Shown here: positions 1 to 15,200 of the stretch, in pieces
Position numbering within the stretch: the first letter of the stretch is position 1
Layout: each line of letters opens with the position of its first letter
DNA from: Mytilus galloprovincialis
Lineage: Eukaryota; Mollusca; Bivalvia; Mytilida; Mytilidae
Direction of reading: 5' to 3'
NCBI RefSeq assembly: GCF_965363235.1
Contig: NC_134850.1
Coordinates: forward strand, 38,250,602-38,314,601
Length of the DNA: 64,000 nt
The notes under the pieces: generated by a model
Told to the model about the DNA's origin: nothing
The model's input: the letters and a program-made list of their open reading frames with translations, nothing else
Database searches by the model: none
Position numbers and translations under genes: made by a program

Positions 1-63
1 CAGTGTTTGTTCCATTATTTAACATCTTTTGTCATTGTTAATAAAGCTTTATATTCATTTCAG

Positions 64-273
64 GTTGTTTTGAGGATGTTATTTTATCAGTCTTACCTGC
101 AGATGCCAGATGCAAAATTCTTCCTTCTTGTTTAGGCATTGATTGTTGTTTAGGTGTAGATTTCTTACAGCACAAATTCAAGGCTTCATTTGAACTGGAT
201 ACATGCAATCACCAGTTAAATTTACAGATAGACAGATATCAGAAGACACTCAATTTGACAGATTATACATATG
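64..273 (+). CDS. Module 1, exon A
   Basis: First exon seen. Acceptor TTTCAG at 58-63; the first two bases complete a codon begun upstream, so at least one exon precedes it. Six cysteines including CC and LDTC. The usual GIEK is replaced by QIDRYQ. Sequon NLT. Ends in YTYG at a phase-1 donor. Confidence 0.9.
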
Positions 274-3200
274 GTATTTATAATTGATTTATAGTTTAAT
301 GCATAAGCTAATTGTTTATACATTTGTATTGCTATAACTAAAAATGAGTATAAAGGAATATTATTCTATTTAAAAATAATCTCTGGACGTTGGCATTTGT
401 TAGCAGCATGTTAACTAGGAGATGTTGTCTTTTCTTATCCTGTAATGATCAGAACAAGAACATTTAATTTGATATTAGCTGCTTTCTTTGCAATCTGTTT
501 TACAAAACATAAGGTGTTAAAACATAGGGTGGTTTCATTCAAAGTATAGAGTGGGGGTAGGTAGACCAGTTTTTCATTCAGACTTTTTTTCTATGCTCAC
601 TTAGCATGCTGGTCATGTTAAAAGCAGGCTAAATATTTATATCACATTAAATTGTTCCCATGAAGAATGGGTATCATTTTCAACAATATTTAACTTTTAA
701 TGTTCATTGATTTGGTTAATTTAAACCATTTTAAGGTAAATAAGTGATGAAATTATTTTTTCAGTAGATCTATGAAGATGTGGTGTGAGTGCCAATGAGA
801 CAACTCTCCATCCAAATAACAATTTAAAAAAAGTAATTCAACTCTTTCTAAATATTGTAAAGATGTACTGCATTTAATCTGTTACTTTTTTTTTCTTCAA
901 TTTACAGGATCCAAACAGAAATTAAGCTTCATGAATGTTGTTATAATAGAGTAAGTTGTTTAATGCAGATGCCAAGTTCTTGTTAATATATTTTTGGGCA
1001 TATGAAATGAAGTTACATCATGGTTCAATGCCATGAATTTCCTAAATTTTCAGATTATTTTCTTTCATTGATATTTTTATAGTGTATTTTCTGGCTCATT
1101 GATGTATACCGTCTTTTGTTCAAATGTAGTAAAGATTTTATTCCTGACTAGTTCATATTTTAAATGCACACTGTAAGAGAATTATTTTATTTGAGAGAAG
1201 GATATGTTTTTCTTTTAAGGTATATGATAGAAGATCTTGTCTCTGAGAATAAATTCCAGATCACTTTGAATATCAGCCTCTGTTTTGAAACTTTCAAAGA
1301 CTGTTTGACAACTGTTCATGTTTTAAAGGATACTAAATTGCCAAAAGTATTTTGTGACTGGGGAACTGGTTTCCCGCAAGGTAATATTTCATCGTTTATT
1401 TGTAATTTAATTGAACAAGCTACAATTTACCATAAATATTACGATAAGAGAGAAAATTTCCATTTGTTTTAGATTTCTATTTGATAAACATCTAATATTT
1501 GAGCCAAGTTAAAGGTAAAGTGCAATTTCTTGTCTTGCTTATTGTAAATAAATACTTTTTTTCAAAATTCCAATAGGGAACATAATTTTTATAATTGTAT
1601 AAATAAACCAATTTTTGAAGGCGTTTAAAACTACATGGCTGACATTTCTTTTTCAATCATTGAAAAGATGTTATAGATAACATTTTATCTATAACATCTT
1701 TTCAATGATTAAAAAAGAAATGTCAGCCATGTAGTTTAGAGGAAGGCCAATGGCCGAAACGTCTTGAAAAATTGGTTTATTTATACAATAGTAAATAAAT
1801 AACTTTTGTCAAACAATAATGTGTCAAAATCATAGACTACATAATGGTAGAAGATGTCTTACTCTTATACTTTGTTGTTTTTACAGATTTTTCACTGACA
1901 TCATTATTAAAGCAAACACCAGAGACAGTAACAGACGTGTTACCAGCAGTAATCATTGAAAACATCTTGACCAAACTTAGAATTAGAGAATTTTTGCTTT
2001 CACCATCTTGCTCTAGATCCACTTTCCCACTTTCTAAACACAATTCTTTGATGAACAGTAAGTAAAACTTAATTATCTGCAAATCCACTTTTTCAGTTGT
2101 ATATCTTTTCTCAATAGCAATTTCCTGTATTATGATATCAAGGCAAACAAAATTCTTTCTTTTTAGAATGCTTTTGAAAAGATTTCAATATTATTTTGAA
2201 AATATCATATAATTGCAGTATATTGCTATTCTTCTTGAGCATCACAGATTCCTAATTATTTTACATATATTGTATATACCTGTATATCAATCAGACCTAG
2301 CTTCTTACTTTGAGTGCCATGATTAATGTTTTTATTTTGGTAAAAATATTTGTTGTAGATTGTTCCAAGTTAGTTGACTTGCCAACTTTACCATCAGATG
2401 TATCATGTTATATACCGGAATCCTGCATGGAAGTACAGTGTTGCGTTGATGTTAAGCCTATCAATAAAACCATCAGCCTACATATTTCACTTGATCCATG
2501 TGTGTATGAAATGGAAATTGCAATAGAGACATTGAATGTTAAAAAGTCCCTTTTGACATATGTATGGGGCGAAGAGGAGGTATTCTCTCTTCAAGGAGGT
2601 ATCAAACTAAAGTATGTTTTATTATATGGATTATTTAGTTCATGTATTTAGAATGAATGAACTCAACAACAACTTAGACTTATAATCTAGTGATATGTTT
2701 GCAAATGGCACAACTATTCTGTTTACAGTCCAAATTAAGCATATAAAAGTTACCACAGGTCTCATTTGACCTTCAACAATGAACAAAACCCATACAATAT
2801 AGCTATCTGTAAAAGGGCTGACATGACAAAATGTGAATCATTTTTTATGAAAAATTCAGCCTGATTAAACTTAAAACAATAACAGCTAATTTCCCAATGC
2901 ATGTATAGCAAGAATTTGGTTAGCTGGCTTGCTTTGTTTGTATATTGTATAATAGTAATTTAGATAACATCCAATTGAATTAAACTATAAAATATACAGG
3001 CTTAAGTTTGCCTATTTTTATTGTTTGAAGATGTTTATCTTAAGTACAAAGCTAGGGTAAACATTTATACAAACAAAGCGAGCAAGCCAACCAAAGATTA
3101 ATTTTCAAGCTTAAGGAAATTAGCTGTAAAAAAAGACAAATATTTCATTCAACAACCAACTACAACCACTGTAATACTATAGTTTTTTCTGTTCATGGTT

Positions 3201-6200
3201 ATTTTATAATTTTGAAATTTTATTGAAGGTACACAATTTTTGATCTAGCAGAGGAAGGGATGTATATGGTTGACTTGAAGTTTGAGCTTTGTTTGGAATA
3301 TACACATCCAAATGACTGTATTTTGAATATCATCCTCATGAATAAACAGAAATTTCCAAAGCCATTGTGCAACTGGGATGAAGGATTTTACATTCCAGGT
3401 ATGGACTTTATTTATTATTTCCTCTAAGTATGCTTCAGTCACTATTAGAGTATATTTTGAGTAAGGATTAAAAAAAGAATCTTGTTTTGGTCTTTCCGTT
3501 CACTAAGAGAAAGGAAATTTTTTTAATTACCAGATATGACTAAAATGATTTTGAAATATGGTATGGATTATATTGTAGTGATCTACTTTGATATTTGTAA
3601 GAATATTGGTAAGTGGAAAGATATTTTTGTGTTAAGCTTTTAAAAAGAATATGGAATTTCCTTCAAACATTTAGACAGTTCAGAGTAGCTTATGAATTGG
3701 TGTTTTTTGCCCATAAAAAAAACATCTACTTTATATCTAGAAATGATCAATTGTTGGCTTTGTCAAAGAAAAAATAATTCTGTGATTGATTTATTTTAAT
3801 TTAAGGATTTTCCTTGAGTAAATGGCTAACTGATAACAAATTTAGTGACAACACAACACTAGATGCATTTGTGGTAGCCCAATTAATGGAAGAAATGAAT
3901 CTGAGACCATATATGAAGGACCCACAATGTAAAAGGGACGAAGCTTCATATTTTAACATCAATCACAATGGATGGAATATCAGTAATAGTATGTAAAAAT
4001 AATGAATTTATTTTAGAACAAAAGTCTGGTCCAAAGTACAATTATGAGATTTTGTCCACATCTTTTCTTTTGTACCTACTTAACCAGTTTAAAATGAACT
4101 TTTCAGGAATAATATGGTAAAGGTTTTTCTTAAAATTTGAAGAAAAAAACCCATAGCAACCACGTGCAATTCCTGATCCTAATTTGTCCTGTTTTAGATC
4201 TGTTTCTCGAAGTTTTAGAAAACTATAAGAATACCTCTTAACACATTATGATATTGCTTATAATAGAGTTTTCCAGTGGAACCTCTGTTAGGCACAACAA
4301 ATATATGTTTGCATTTGTTCTGAATGAGATACTTAGTTAGCATAGTTCTGTTTGTGCATGATATGAATTCAGTTTTATACTGACTTGTGAATAAATTTTA
4401 TACATAAAAAGGTTGAAAGCAATTTGAAACTAACAAAAATTTTATACTTGTTACTTATTCCTCTTTTTTTTTAAATTTCTTATGATAACTTTTATTTCAG
4501 GATGTGAAGATACAAATATGGATTTGCCAACACTACAGTCAAGTCTTTCATGTCATATTATGAATAGCTGTATGGCAGTTGATTGTTGCATGGATGTACA
4601 GAAACTTGGTCTCTCTCTGGATTTTTATTTTAACTTGGATATATGCAATAACAGATTCACAGTTGGAGTTGAAAACCTGAACAAAACAACATCAATGTTG
4701 AACATTGAATTTGGGACAATTCAGACATTCTCCTTTATGGGACTTCTTAGAATGAAGTGAGTAATTTAGGTTTATGTTTTTAAATGATCCAAAAGAGGGG
4801 GGAAATAAATTGACAATTTTATGAAGAAAAAAAAATAAGAAACAATCAAAAGTCAAATATCAGTAGACAAAACACAATATAGAAAACTAAAGACCGAAGA
4901 ACAGAAACCTACAAAAACTTGAGTTGATCTCAGGTGCTCTGGAAGGATAAGCAGATCCTACTTAACATATGTGGCACCCATTTAGATAGTAGAAACATGG
5001 TGATAGGTCTAATTCTTAAACAACTATATGCATAATTCAAGTTATTTCCTTAGAATAATCTGATATTTAAATGTACAAAAGACATAATGTTCAACCCCTG
5101 AGAATGACTAGTCACATGCAAAATACATGGCATACTATTACTAGAAATAACAAGTCATCAACAAATATGGTCTTTAGATGGACACCATACTCGAAACCTG
5201 GCTTTAGGTGGGATTCTTTTTTTTTGTTTTCTGTATAGTTTTTGTTTGTTTGAATAACAAGTACTTTTGGGATAATAATTATTAAGCTAACATATTAAAA
5301 TGATTATGTGGCATTAGTTGCTATCTCAGCTCTCGTTGCTATATATTTTTATGTTATTTTAGTTACCAGATCTATGATTTCCCAAGTGAAGGAGTATTTG
5401 TTGTTAATGTCAACGTGAGTTTATGTTTAGAGTCAATTGGATGCATCATTCAACAAACAGTGCTTCAGGATACAAAACTACCAAAACCACTTTGTGACTT
5501 AAATGAGGGATTTTCTGTAAAAGGTAATATATGTTTATATCTTTCCTCACATTTTTTTTGCTCATGAATGGGGAAATATTCTGATATTTTTTTTGTATTT
5601 TATGTCATATGCACACACTTGGATATAATATGGCCAGTTTGTATTGATATAGAAAGGTTGAGTACCATGAAAAAGACAACAACTTTCCACAGGAAAATTG
5701 GCAATCCTAGTCACTCAAGATCAGAGTCAAAAGCATCTTACCCCATACTAGGTTTGAAACCTAAACCTCAATGTATGAAGATTGCTGTTAACTGTAGAAG
5801 AACTACAAAGGCCACATGGAACTATGGCATCAATGTAATTTGTTAATCACAACTAATGTCCAAGTACTTTTGATTTCAGATTTTTCTTTGACACACTGGT
5901 TAGAAAAGCAAGATGTAGTTATTTCAAAAACATTACCAAAGTCCACAGTTGACCTGTTATTCCATCAGTTAGGAATATCAGGATATCTGAAAGATCCTGG
6001 ATGTATTCACTCAACATACAATACTGACAGTCTGGGATGGAATACTTTAGGTATAATACTAAAGATAAGATTAGGAAAATCAAAATGTCATAATCTATAC
6101 CTGTTGAAAGAAGAGTTCCTGTAGATTTCTTTATTCATTTTTGATACTTCATTGATATCTTGTTGGTTTATTTTTATCAAATTACGCGTACTGTATAAGC

Positions 6201-9200
6201 ATATAGGAAATTTGTATGTTGTTGAAATCCTAGTTAAATTTTTGCAGGAATAATAAACCACTAAATACTTGAACTTTTTATGCCCCACCTACGATAGTAG
6301 AGGGGCATTATGTTTTCTGGTCTGTGCCTCCGTTCGTCCGTTTGTCAGTTCGTTCGTCCGTTCGTTCGTCCCGCTTCAGGTTAAAGTTTTTGGTCGAGGT
6401 AGTTTTTGATGAAGTTGAAGTCCAATCAATTTGAAACTTAGTACACATGTTCCCTATGATATGATCTTTCTAATTTTAATGTCAAATTAAAGTATTGACC
6501 CCAATTTCATGGTCCACTGAACAAAGAAGATAGTGTGAAGCTCAGGTTAAAGTTTTTGGTCAAGGTAGTTTTTGATGAAGTTGAAGTCCAATCAACTTGA
6601 AACTTAGTACACATGTTAACTATGATATGATCTTTCTAATTTTAATGCCAAATTAAAGTATTGACCCCAATTTCACGGTCCAGTGAACATGTAAAATGAT
6701 AGTGCGAGTGGGGCATCCATGTACTATGGACACATTCTTGTTTTTAAAGATATAGTTGTCTTTTTGCTGTTGCATTATTTTTTCAATCAATCTGAAAAGG
6801 AAAGCTTTTGAAAAAAATATAAACATGAAACTTTCTCTTTTTCTTTGGAAAGACAGGAATGAAACATGCATGAATAATTTTGATATTTGTGCAGTTCTTG
6901 ACAATTTTTATTTTTTATTTTAGCTTGTCCAGAGAATATTTCACTTCCTCACCTACCAGTATACGTAAGCTGTCGTTTACCAAGTTACTGTACAGGACTA
7001 CAATGTTGCATGGAGGTATCTCTCCTTCAAACAACATTTCAAACACATGTTTTGTTAGATGCTTGTGCCTACAAACTCAGTTTTGGAATTGAGAAACTTG
7101 TCATCAATGAGTCCTTGTTTGACTACACTTTTAAAACATGGAAAACTGTATCACTAGGAAATATGGTCAGACTAGTGTAAGTATATACAGTTGATGAAAT
7201 TACGAGAAACTGATTATGTTTTGATTATTTTTAGACGGAATAAGAAATAGATGTGTGGTTGACTATACTTGCAATGCCAGTGGCGGATCCAGGGGGAGGG
7301 TTCCGGGGGTTGGAACCCCCCCTTTTTTTTGGATGATGAATGCATTTGAATGGGGACATATAATGGACCCCCCCCTTCAAATAGCTGGATCTGCCACTGA
7401 ATGCATTGAAAATTATTTCTCTTGAGGGTATGGTTTCAATTGAGGTTGTGTTAATTTTAATACTTATAAATAACACTAAATTTTTCATGCAGAAGTTGAC
7501 ACTTGAAATTAGATTTAATTAATAGATTGATTGATTGATTGGTGCTTAATGCCAGAGTGCCTGGGAGAACCACCAATCATCAGCTAGAGTGCCTGGGAGA
7601 ACCACCAATCATCAGCCAGAGTGCCTGGGAGAACCACCAATCATCAGCCAGAGTGCCTGGGAGAACCACCAATCATCAGCAGCAGAACTGTCGCCCTAGT
7701 CAATTAAGATTGGAGTTGAGCACACCTGCCATGTGCAGGGTTTGACCTCACAACCTCATTGTTGACATGTTAGTGATACTGTTGATGAACCACTTGTGCC
7801 ACTGAGGACCCCACAATTTATTCTTGTATGGACAAATGATTAACATTTAATTCTTGTGAATAAATACTTTTGAACTGCAAATGATGCCATCTTTCAATAA
7901 GACATTAAAGTTCTTAAATAAGTAATTGTTAAGTTATTTTGTGTATTCAAATAGGTTTAGGATAGAAGAAATTAGAGTTGAGAACATCTATCTGATTGAT
8001 GCTAAGATCAGTGTTTGTTTTGAGACTTATGGAGACTGTAGATACACATTTGACATTTTGGATGGTGTTAGTATACCAAAACAACCATGTTCATGGTCTG
8101 ATGACTTTGTCATTCCAGGTTAGTCAATAAACATATATGGTGTTTTTTCTGTAGCATGCATGTTTTCTTTCCAACTTGGTATCATTGTGTTTTTCCAGTA
8201 ATTGATCATGAGCAGTTGTGAGAGTCACTGAAATGCTTAAAATATTGCAAATTTTTCACAAGATGGCTAAAATTTGAAAAAAATAGTACAAAAAGAATTG
8301 AGAGAAAAAATGTATTTCAGGTTTTAACATTAATAACTGGATGAGTGATAAAGGACTAAGTAGTTCCATGAAGCGGTTACCTCCAATCCTGATATCACAG
8401 CTATTAGAAGATCTGGACCTGGCTGATTATCTTTTGAATCCAACATGTGACCAGTCAGCTGATAAATACAAAACTGACCACAACCATGGATGGAATTCAG
8501 GTTATAACATTAGTTGAAAAAAGTTACATTTATGTAAGAATGTCTGTAATAATATAAATATTGACGGTTACATGGTAAATTATATTGACACTTAAAATAG
8601 ATATTGACGGTTGCAGGGTAAATTATATTGATTTAAAACAGTCATCCTTACCAATCATATGGATGAATCAATCAAAGACTTACAAGTGTGATTGCAAATG
8701 AGACAGCTATCTGCCAAAGATCAAAGATCAAACTACAAGTAATTTTATTGGCTTCAATGAGTATAACCACTGTCATATGGTATGATAATTTATAGAAATC
8801 ACCTTGGACTACAGACCCCTGATTTTAAACAAATAGAAGATGATGTGGTGTTATTCTGTAGATTCTAAATGACTGCTTAAATTTTAATTTTTCAGAATGT
8901 TCAGCAAATGTGACAGTTCCCGCCCTTCCTGAATCAATAACATGTCACTTAGACAACACTTGTACTGGATTTAGTTGTTGTGCTGACATAGATTTCATAA
9001 ATAGAAATGTGAACTTTTTTCTCAAGATAGACCCTTGTAATTATAAACTAAATATTGGTATTGAAAAATATCAGTACGAAGTTTTCCTTATGGATTTTGA
9101 GTTTGGGATTCAGAAGCATTTTCATATTGGAAACGTAATTGAAATCAGGTATTTAAGTTTATAATTTGAAGGTATATAATCAGAAATGTATAATTTATGT

Positions 9201-12200
9201 ATTTGATGCAAACTTAAAATTGAATTACCCTTAGATGTTATGTCATTTTTCGTTTTTGTTGAAAGAAATCATTTATAGTGTACTTGCAACACGTTCAATA
9301 CATTTCTTATCCAATTAGTGAATAGTTTCAAAGATCCTGGTAGGAATAAAAGTTTTCTTTTTGCAGCTACAAAATCACAGACTTTCAAGGATTGTCAGTA
9401 TACTATATGGATTTGGAATTTAAAGTTTGCTTCAATGATGGTGGTCCATGTGCTTTTGAGGCTACAATTTTTTCACAGACTGAATTACAAAAGGGCCATT
9501 GTGACATGAGCAAAGGGTTTTTAGACACAAGTAAGCATGATTCAACAAGATTTGTATAAGCCCCAAAGTTGCTTATTTTGCTTTTATTTTATTTACTCAT
9601 TTGTTTGGTATTTTTTTCTTTGGCTTAATAAGATAGGTTGAAATAGTTCTAACTCAAAAAGGAGTAGGTCCAGTAAGACCCCTTTTTGGCCCCAAAATAT
9701 AGCAGTTTTACAAAAATATTAAATGTAAACTTTTAGTTATTTATTGGAAAGTAGAATGCTTCTGCTACATGCTGTTTTTGACAATACAGTGCACATCTAT
9801 TGGGTACTAGCATCATTAAGTCATGCTAAATTACTGAAATCTTTACAATTTCAGCATTTAAGTTAAATTTTTGACATTTTCCGTCTTTAATGAAAGTGGC
9901 CGCATTTGTGTTCATTCTTACTATTGAAAGGTAAGTTGTATTTGATGATAATACATAACATATTTGTTGAGAATGAACACGGATTTCGGCCACTTTCATT
10001 TTTGACAAAAACTATCTGAAAAGTGACATTTTTGGCATATTTGATAGATTTTTCATTTTTAAGCTTGAATCGGAGTGTTTTTAATGACTAAATCAGATAA
10101 AATCTTTCACTCAAACTTATTGAATCAACTAAAATAGACACATAAGGTTTAAAAAGTGTCCAAAATCTTTCATCATATGAACCTGAAATTTGATGCCAAA
10201 ATCAGTCCTTTATCCTTTATAAACAGTATGATGATAACTGGTAATAGAGTTTATTGAGAGGTTATTGTTTTAAATTTACAGAACAACTATGTAGATATAA
10301 AGCTGATCTCTTAAATTTTTATTAAATTTTGTAAGGAATGAACGTATGAAGGACTGAAATATTGTAAAAAAGTAATTTAGTTCTTATAGTTAAGTTTAAA
10401 GTTAAATTAACTTAACATGGAAGTAATAGTTAAGTTTAAAGTTAAATAACTTAACAAGGAAGTAAAGCCCTTAGCTAGTTGAACAGAAACTGAAAGGCTT
10501 TTATATATCAACTGTAATATACCTTATATGTTATTCAATTTTCAGACTGGTCTATATCAAAATGGTACACTGATATGAATATAGACACATCTGAAAAACT
10601 TTCTGTAAATGCAATATTGATGCTTTTGGACACCCTTGGAATAGCACCTTTTCTTAAAAAGGAGAAATGCAGTAGACATGATCCAAGCTCTATATTTGCT
10701 GCCCAGTACCAGGGTTGGAGTACAGGTAAGGCATATTATTTGTTTTATTAAGTAAAAACACTTAATACCTTAAATATTTTGATAAAATGCTTTCTAATCA
10801 TACTGTTTTGGAAACTATAAACAATATTATAATTTGTGCCAACCATGAACACCCTCAAGTTATCTTAGCTACTGTAAACCAACATATTTTCGCAAGTGAT
10901 TTATTTTCACAACTTTCAAGAAAACAAAAATAATGCAAATGTTTTAAACCAGGATCATTCCTTGTCTAACTATATCAAGTAAATTTGAAAAAATTGCAAA
11001 CTTAAATCGCCAGGAATTGGGATGGAAAAGTCTGAAAGCGAAATAAAGTATCTGGAAAAATAATTAAAACTGGTTTGCAGCAATTTTTTTTTTTTATCCG
11101 TTACAGATTGTAGCTCAAGCTCCACAGCACTGCCTCAGCTTGACACATCTGTGATAACATGCTACTTAGATGACAGTTGTAACAACGTCCAATGCTGTCT
11201 TGATGTGGAAATAATTGACAGATCTATTCATTTCTATTTGAATATCGATCCATGCAACTACCTCATTAAAATTGGAATAGAAAGATTGGAGATGGATATT
11301 TTGCTGAGCAGTTATCAATGGGGTGAATGGGAAGACATGGATTTGTATGGAGTCCTCAGGATTAGGTAAGTTTGAAACTTGTTTTTGTAGGTTTCCCATT
11401 TTTGTAATTCTTATAATTTGATATGTTATGTTATAGTCTTGCAAGCTAATGTCTTCAAATAAAACATTATATAATAGTCACACATGCAATAATCTCAGAT
11501 GTCATTTGCTTTCTATATGAATATGAATGTGACCCATATTTGCTATATAAATTCAATCTTCAGTATAATAAGGCAAGTCGTTTTAAATGTACTTCTTTTA
11601 ACCCTTGAAGACATAAGATTTCATAATATATAGCACATCAGGAATAAGGTGATTATGGTCATAAAGCAAGATTGTATACTAGACAATAAAAGGGCTGTCT
11701 TTGCAGGCATCATCCTCTTTGGTCGGTCCCATCACCTACTCTTAAGAATGGAATGTTAACGAGCAATGTTAAACTTTCCCTATAACCAACTTTTTTCCCC
11801 CAGCACTGACACAAAGTTTATATTGATATGAGGTATAAAGCATTTTACTATAATAGTTGCAGAATGCAATTTTTTTTTCAAAATTGAAGTTAATGCAAGT
11901 TGAACGTTTTCTTTGCTGTGTTACCTGCTTTATTTCCTATAGTGGTGTAAACATTTTTTAATTCTTAAATTATAGATACTTGATTAATGATTTTTCTGCC
12001 GAACAAGAATATGTTATTTCCATGACTGCTAGTGTATGCTTGGAATCTGATGGAACCTGTCAAGAATTTCACATCCTGGACAGAAATAGAGTACCAAAAC
12101 CATTGTGTAACTGGGATAAACGATTCAAAATACCAGGTTAGTTAAATGTGCATAAGTAAAAATTTGTCAGAAATCTTTTTTTTTTTACAGTGATTCCCTA

Positions 12201-15200
12201 ATTTTCAATGGAATGTGCAGTTATTATTTGCTTTGAATAAGGAATTATAAAAAAAATTATATAAATTACTTTTTTTTAGAACAAACAACATTTTGAATGA
12301 TGCTTCTCAAAGCCGGAAAATCAGCTCCTCAAGGTTTTGATTGTTCTAATCTCTGGAATAAAAATAATGAATTATAGTATTTATTTATTCTTTATGAGAG
12401 ATGTTCTCTATGTAAACCACCAGAGCTTCCTTTGTGTTGACAGTGTACAGTATCCTTGTTTAAAAATTCTTATTGGGAACACATATAACATATCAATTCT
12501 CATTAGATAGATGCTTTACTAATTTATTGTAGATTTTTCTGTTTCTGAATACATGTCAGAAAAAGGAGTGACTCAGCTTAACCAAATGGCAACCTCAGAT
12601 GTACTTGAAACTCTAGGAGTATCATCTTATTTGAAGTCTCCATCTTGTGACAGAAATGCAGCACCTTTTACTGTTCACAATAATGGATGGTCAAATGGTA
12701 TTTATATTGATGTTTTCTTAAGATTTTATAATACATCAGATTGATGTTGTGTTTTTCAATTTTCAAATTTTAGACACAAAGTAAATTACTTTGCACTCAT
12801 AACATAACTTTGATATGTGAAAACTAACATAAAGTGATATATTCAAAAGATAATTTTTTCTTAATTCTATTTTACTTTACTATAGATTGTTAAAATAACA
12901 TTTTATATATTTGGTACATGTGAAGAGATTTTCTTGGATTACCTTCATTAAATTCACTCAAAACTCAAAAATTTGAAAAGCAAGATAACTAGAAATAGAG
13001 AGTTTTCTTTTTTCTATGTTATTATTTTACAGATTGTGCATCAGCCATCGGTTTAAATGAAGCCATTTCTGGTCATTCTTCTTGCTATATTCCTGATAAA
13101 TGTACAGCCATACACTGCTGCACTGATATCCCACTCCTAAACATCACTGTAAATACTGGTATTGATATGGATATTTGTGACTATCGACTAACTGTTTCAC
13201 TGGAAGAAGTAACCCTTGAATTTTCATTGGTTGACTATGAATATGGATCTCGGAAGAAATTTTCTCTATTTGGGTTATTCGATGTCAGGTATATATATTA
13301 AGGATAAATAATAAGAAAGACACAATTAAAAGATATGAACTCAGCTAAGCTACGACTCTTACTTTGTGAGATAAACAAGCAAGCAAACTTGTAAAATAGT
13401 ACAGACACAACTAATGCAATACATTGTTAGTATGAAGAAAAGAGATAAGTTGTATTTTATATAAAACAAATTGATTGATTGATTGGTGTTTAAAGCCACT
13501 TTTAATATTATTGTGCTAGTTTGTGGTGGTCAGTTTTCATTGGTGGAGGAAACTGAAGTGCCCTGAGTGAACCACTGAACCCTGAAAAATGACAATCCAA
13601 GTCAATTAAAATTGGAGTCAAGTTCACCTGCCTAGTGTGAGAATCAAACTTACAACCTCAGTGTTGTTTACTTAGATCAATTGGCCTTTGAAGCCACTGC
13701 TACGGCAAATTCATTAATGAAAGAAGAAACAGATAATGATGAAATACTTTTATAGCTATGTATTATAGCTGGAGTTGACACTAGAGTCTATTTTGATTTT
13801 GCTGTAAAGTATCGGTTGTCAATTTTTCATTGAACCCATTTTTGCAATTATCAAGATAGAAAACAGTATTCCTCATTAATACTCCACTATGTATTTGTTA
13901 AAATATTGACCTTTTTTTCTTTTAGCTTCATAATAAAAGATCTGACCAGTGATAATATTGTTGTGCTCAGTGTGAATATTTCTTCATGTTTAGAATCAAC
14001 TGGTATTTGCCAGTTTGAGCAAACTTTGATGAAAGAAGTTCAACTTCCTAAACCTAGCTGTCAAGTGAATTTAGGATTCAAGAACCCAAGTATGTACAGC
14101 TGTAAAATTTAATGTTGAAGTTAAAATAAAATTGCAGTTTTTTATGTATATTTACAGATAACCTATATGCATATTTAAAGGTTTTGTGCGCACCAGTTTG
14201 CAACATATAGATCTACTGGTATCCTATGTTATTGTTTTGCTGATGATTTATTTTGATTAAAAACATTCACAGATTAAACCAGAAAAAAACTATTTTCACA
14301 CTTTTACTTGCAGTAGAGTTGAATCATTAATTGCTAAAAACTTATTTTGATATTTGTAGATTTTACACTCACAGAGTTCTTATCACAGAATGGACTGAAT
14401 TTTGATGGAGTACAATTGACTTCTTACACAACATCAGTACTTCTCCAGGATCTTGGTGTAGCCCCATTCCTCCTACAGAGGCAGTGTGATCCAAGTGATT
14501 TACCTTACTACCCAAAAAAGAAGGGATGGAATAAAGGTAAGATACTTTGTGAAGTTTAACTTCCCTGGTCTGAAAGACACTTGAAGTTACTGCTTATGTA
14601 AAGCAAAATTCCATCCGGATGAAATCTCATCCAGTTAAAAAAAATGTTACAGATGATGTTAAGATGGAGCTAATTCCATTACAAGCTGTAAATTTTCCTA
14701 CATCTTTATACAAATAAGTAGAATTTGTATAATTGTCAATAAGAACTATCCACCAGAGTCAAAAAGATGTCATGGTTTGTTACACTTTTATAGATATTCC
14801 CTTCTGAAACACCTAGGTTAACTGATAGGGTTGGTCATTGCTGGCATTTGGCATAAATCGAGTTGAGTAATTCAGTCTTTGTAGAGCCTGAAGTTTTAAA
14901 ATGTATGCAAACATTCCTTTATGGGATTTGTAAAGAAAAATGAATTATGATATTGTTTGCAGACTGTCAGAAGGAAGTAACTTTGATTGCATTGGATGAA
15001 TCCACAGCCTGTCACCTTTATGACTTCTGTACTGGAATAACGTGCTGTACAAATGTAGAAATGATTGGCAGATCTATAAATACATATCTTACACTGGATC
15101 CCTGTAACAAAAGGATGAGCATAGGGATAGAAAAGTTTACTGTTAACATCAGTCTCTTAAACTACAACTTTGGCAAACAAGAGCATATAAAACTGTATGG

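Noticed and set aside
7555-7682. 32-bp direct repeats as a CRISPR array
   Set aside because: The units are contiguous with no spacers and lie within a eukaryotic SINE.
7519-7815. A functional tRNA gene on the minus strand
   Set aside because: A- and B-box-like motifs exist but the cloverleaf is not intact and the body and tail are those of a SINE.
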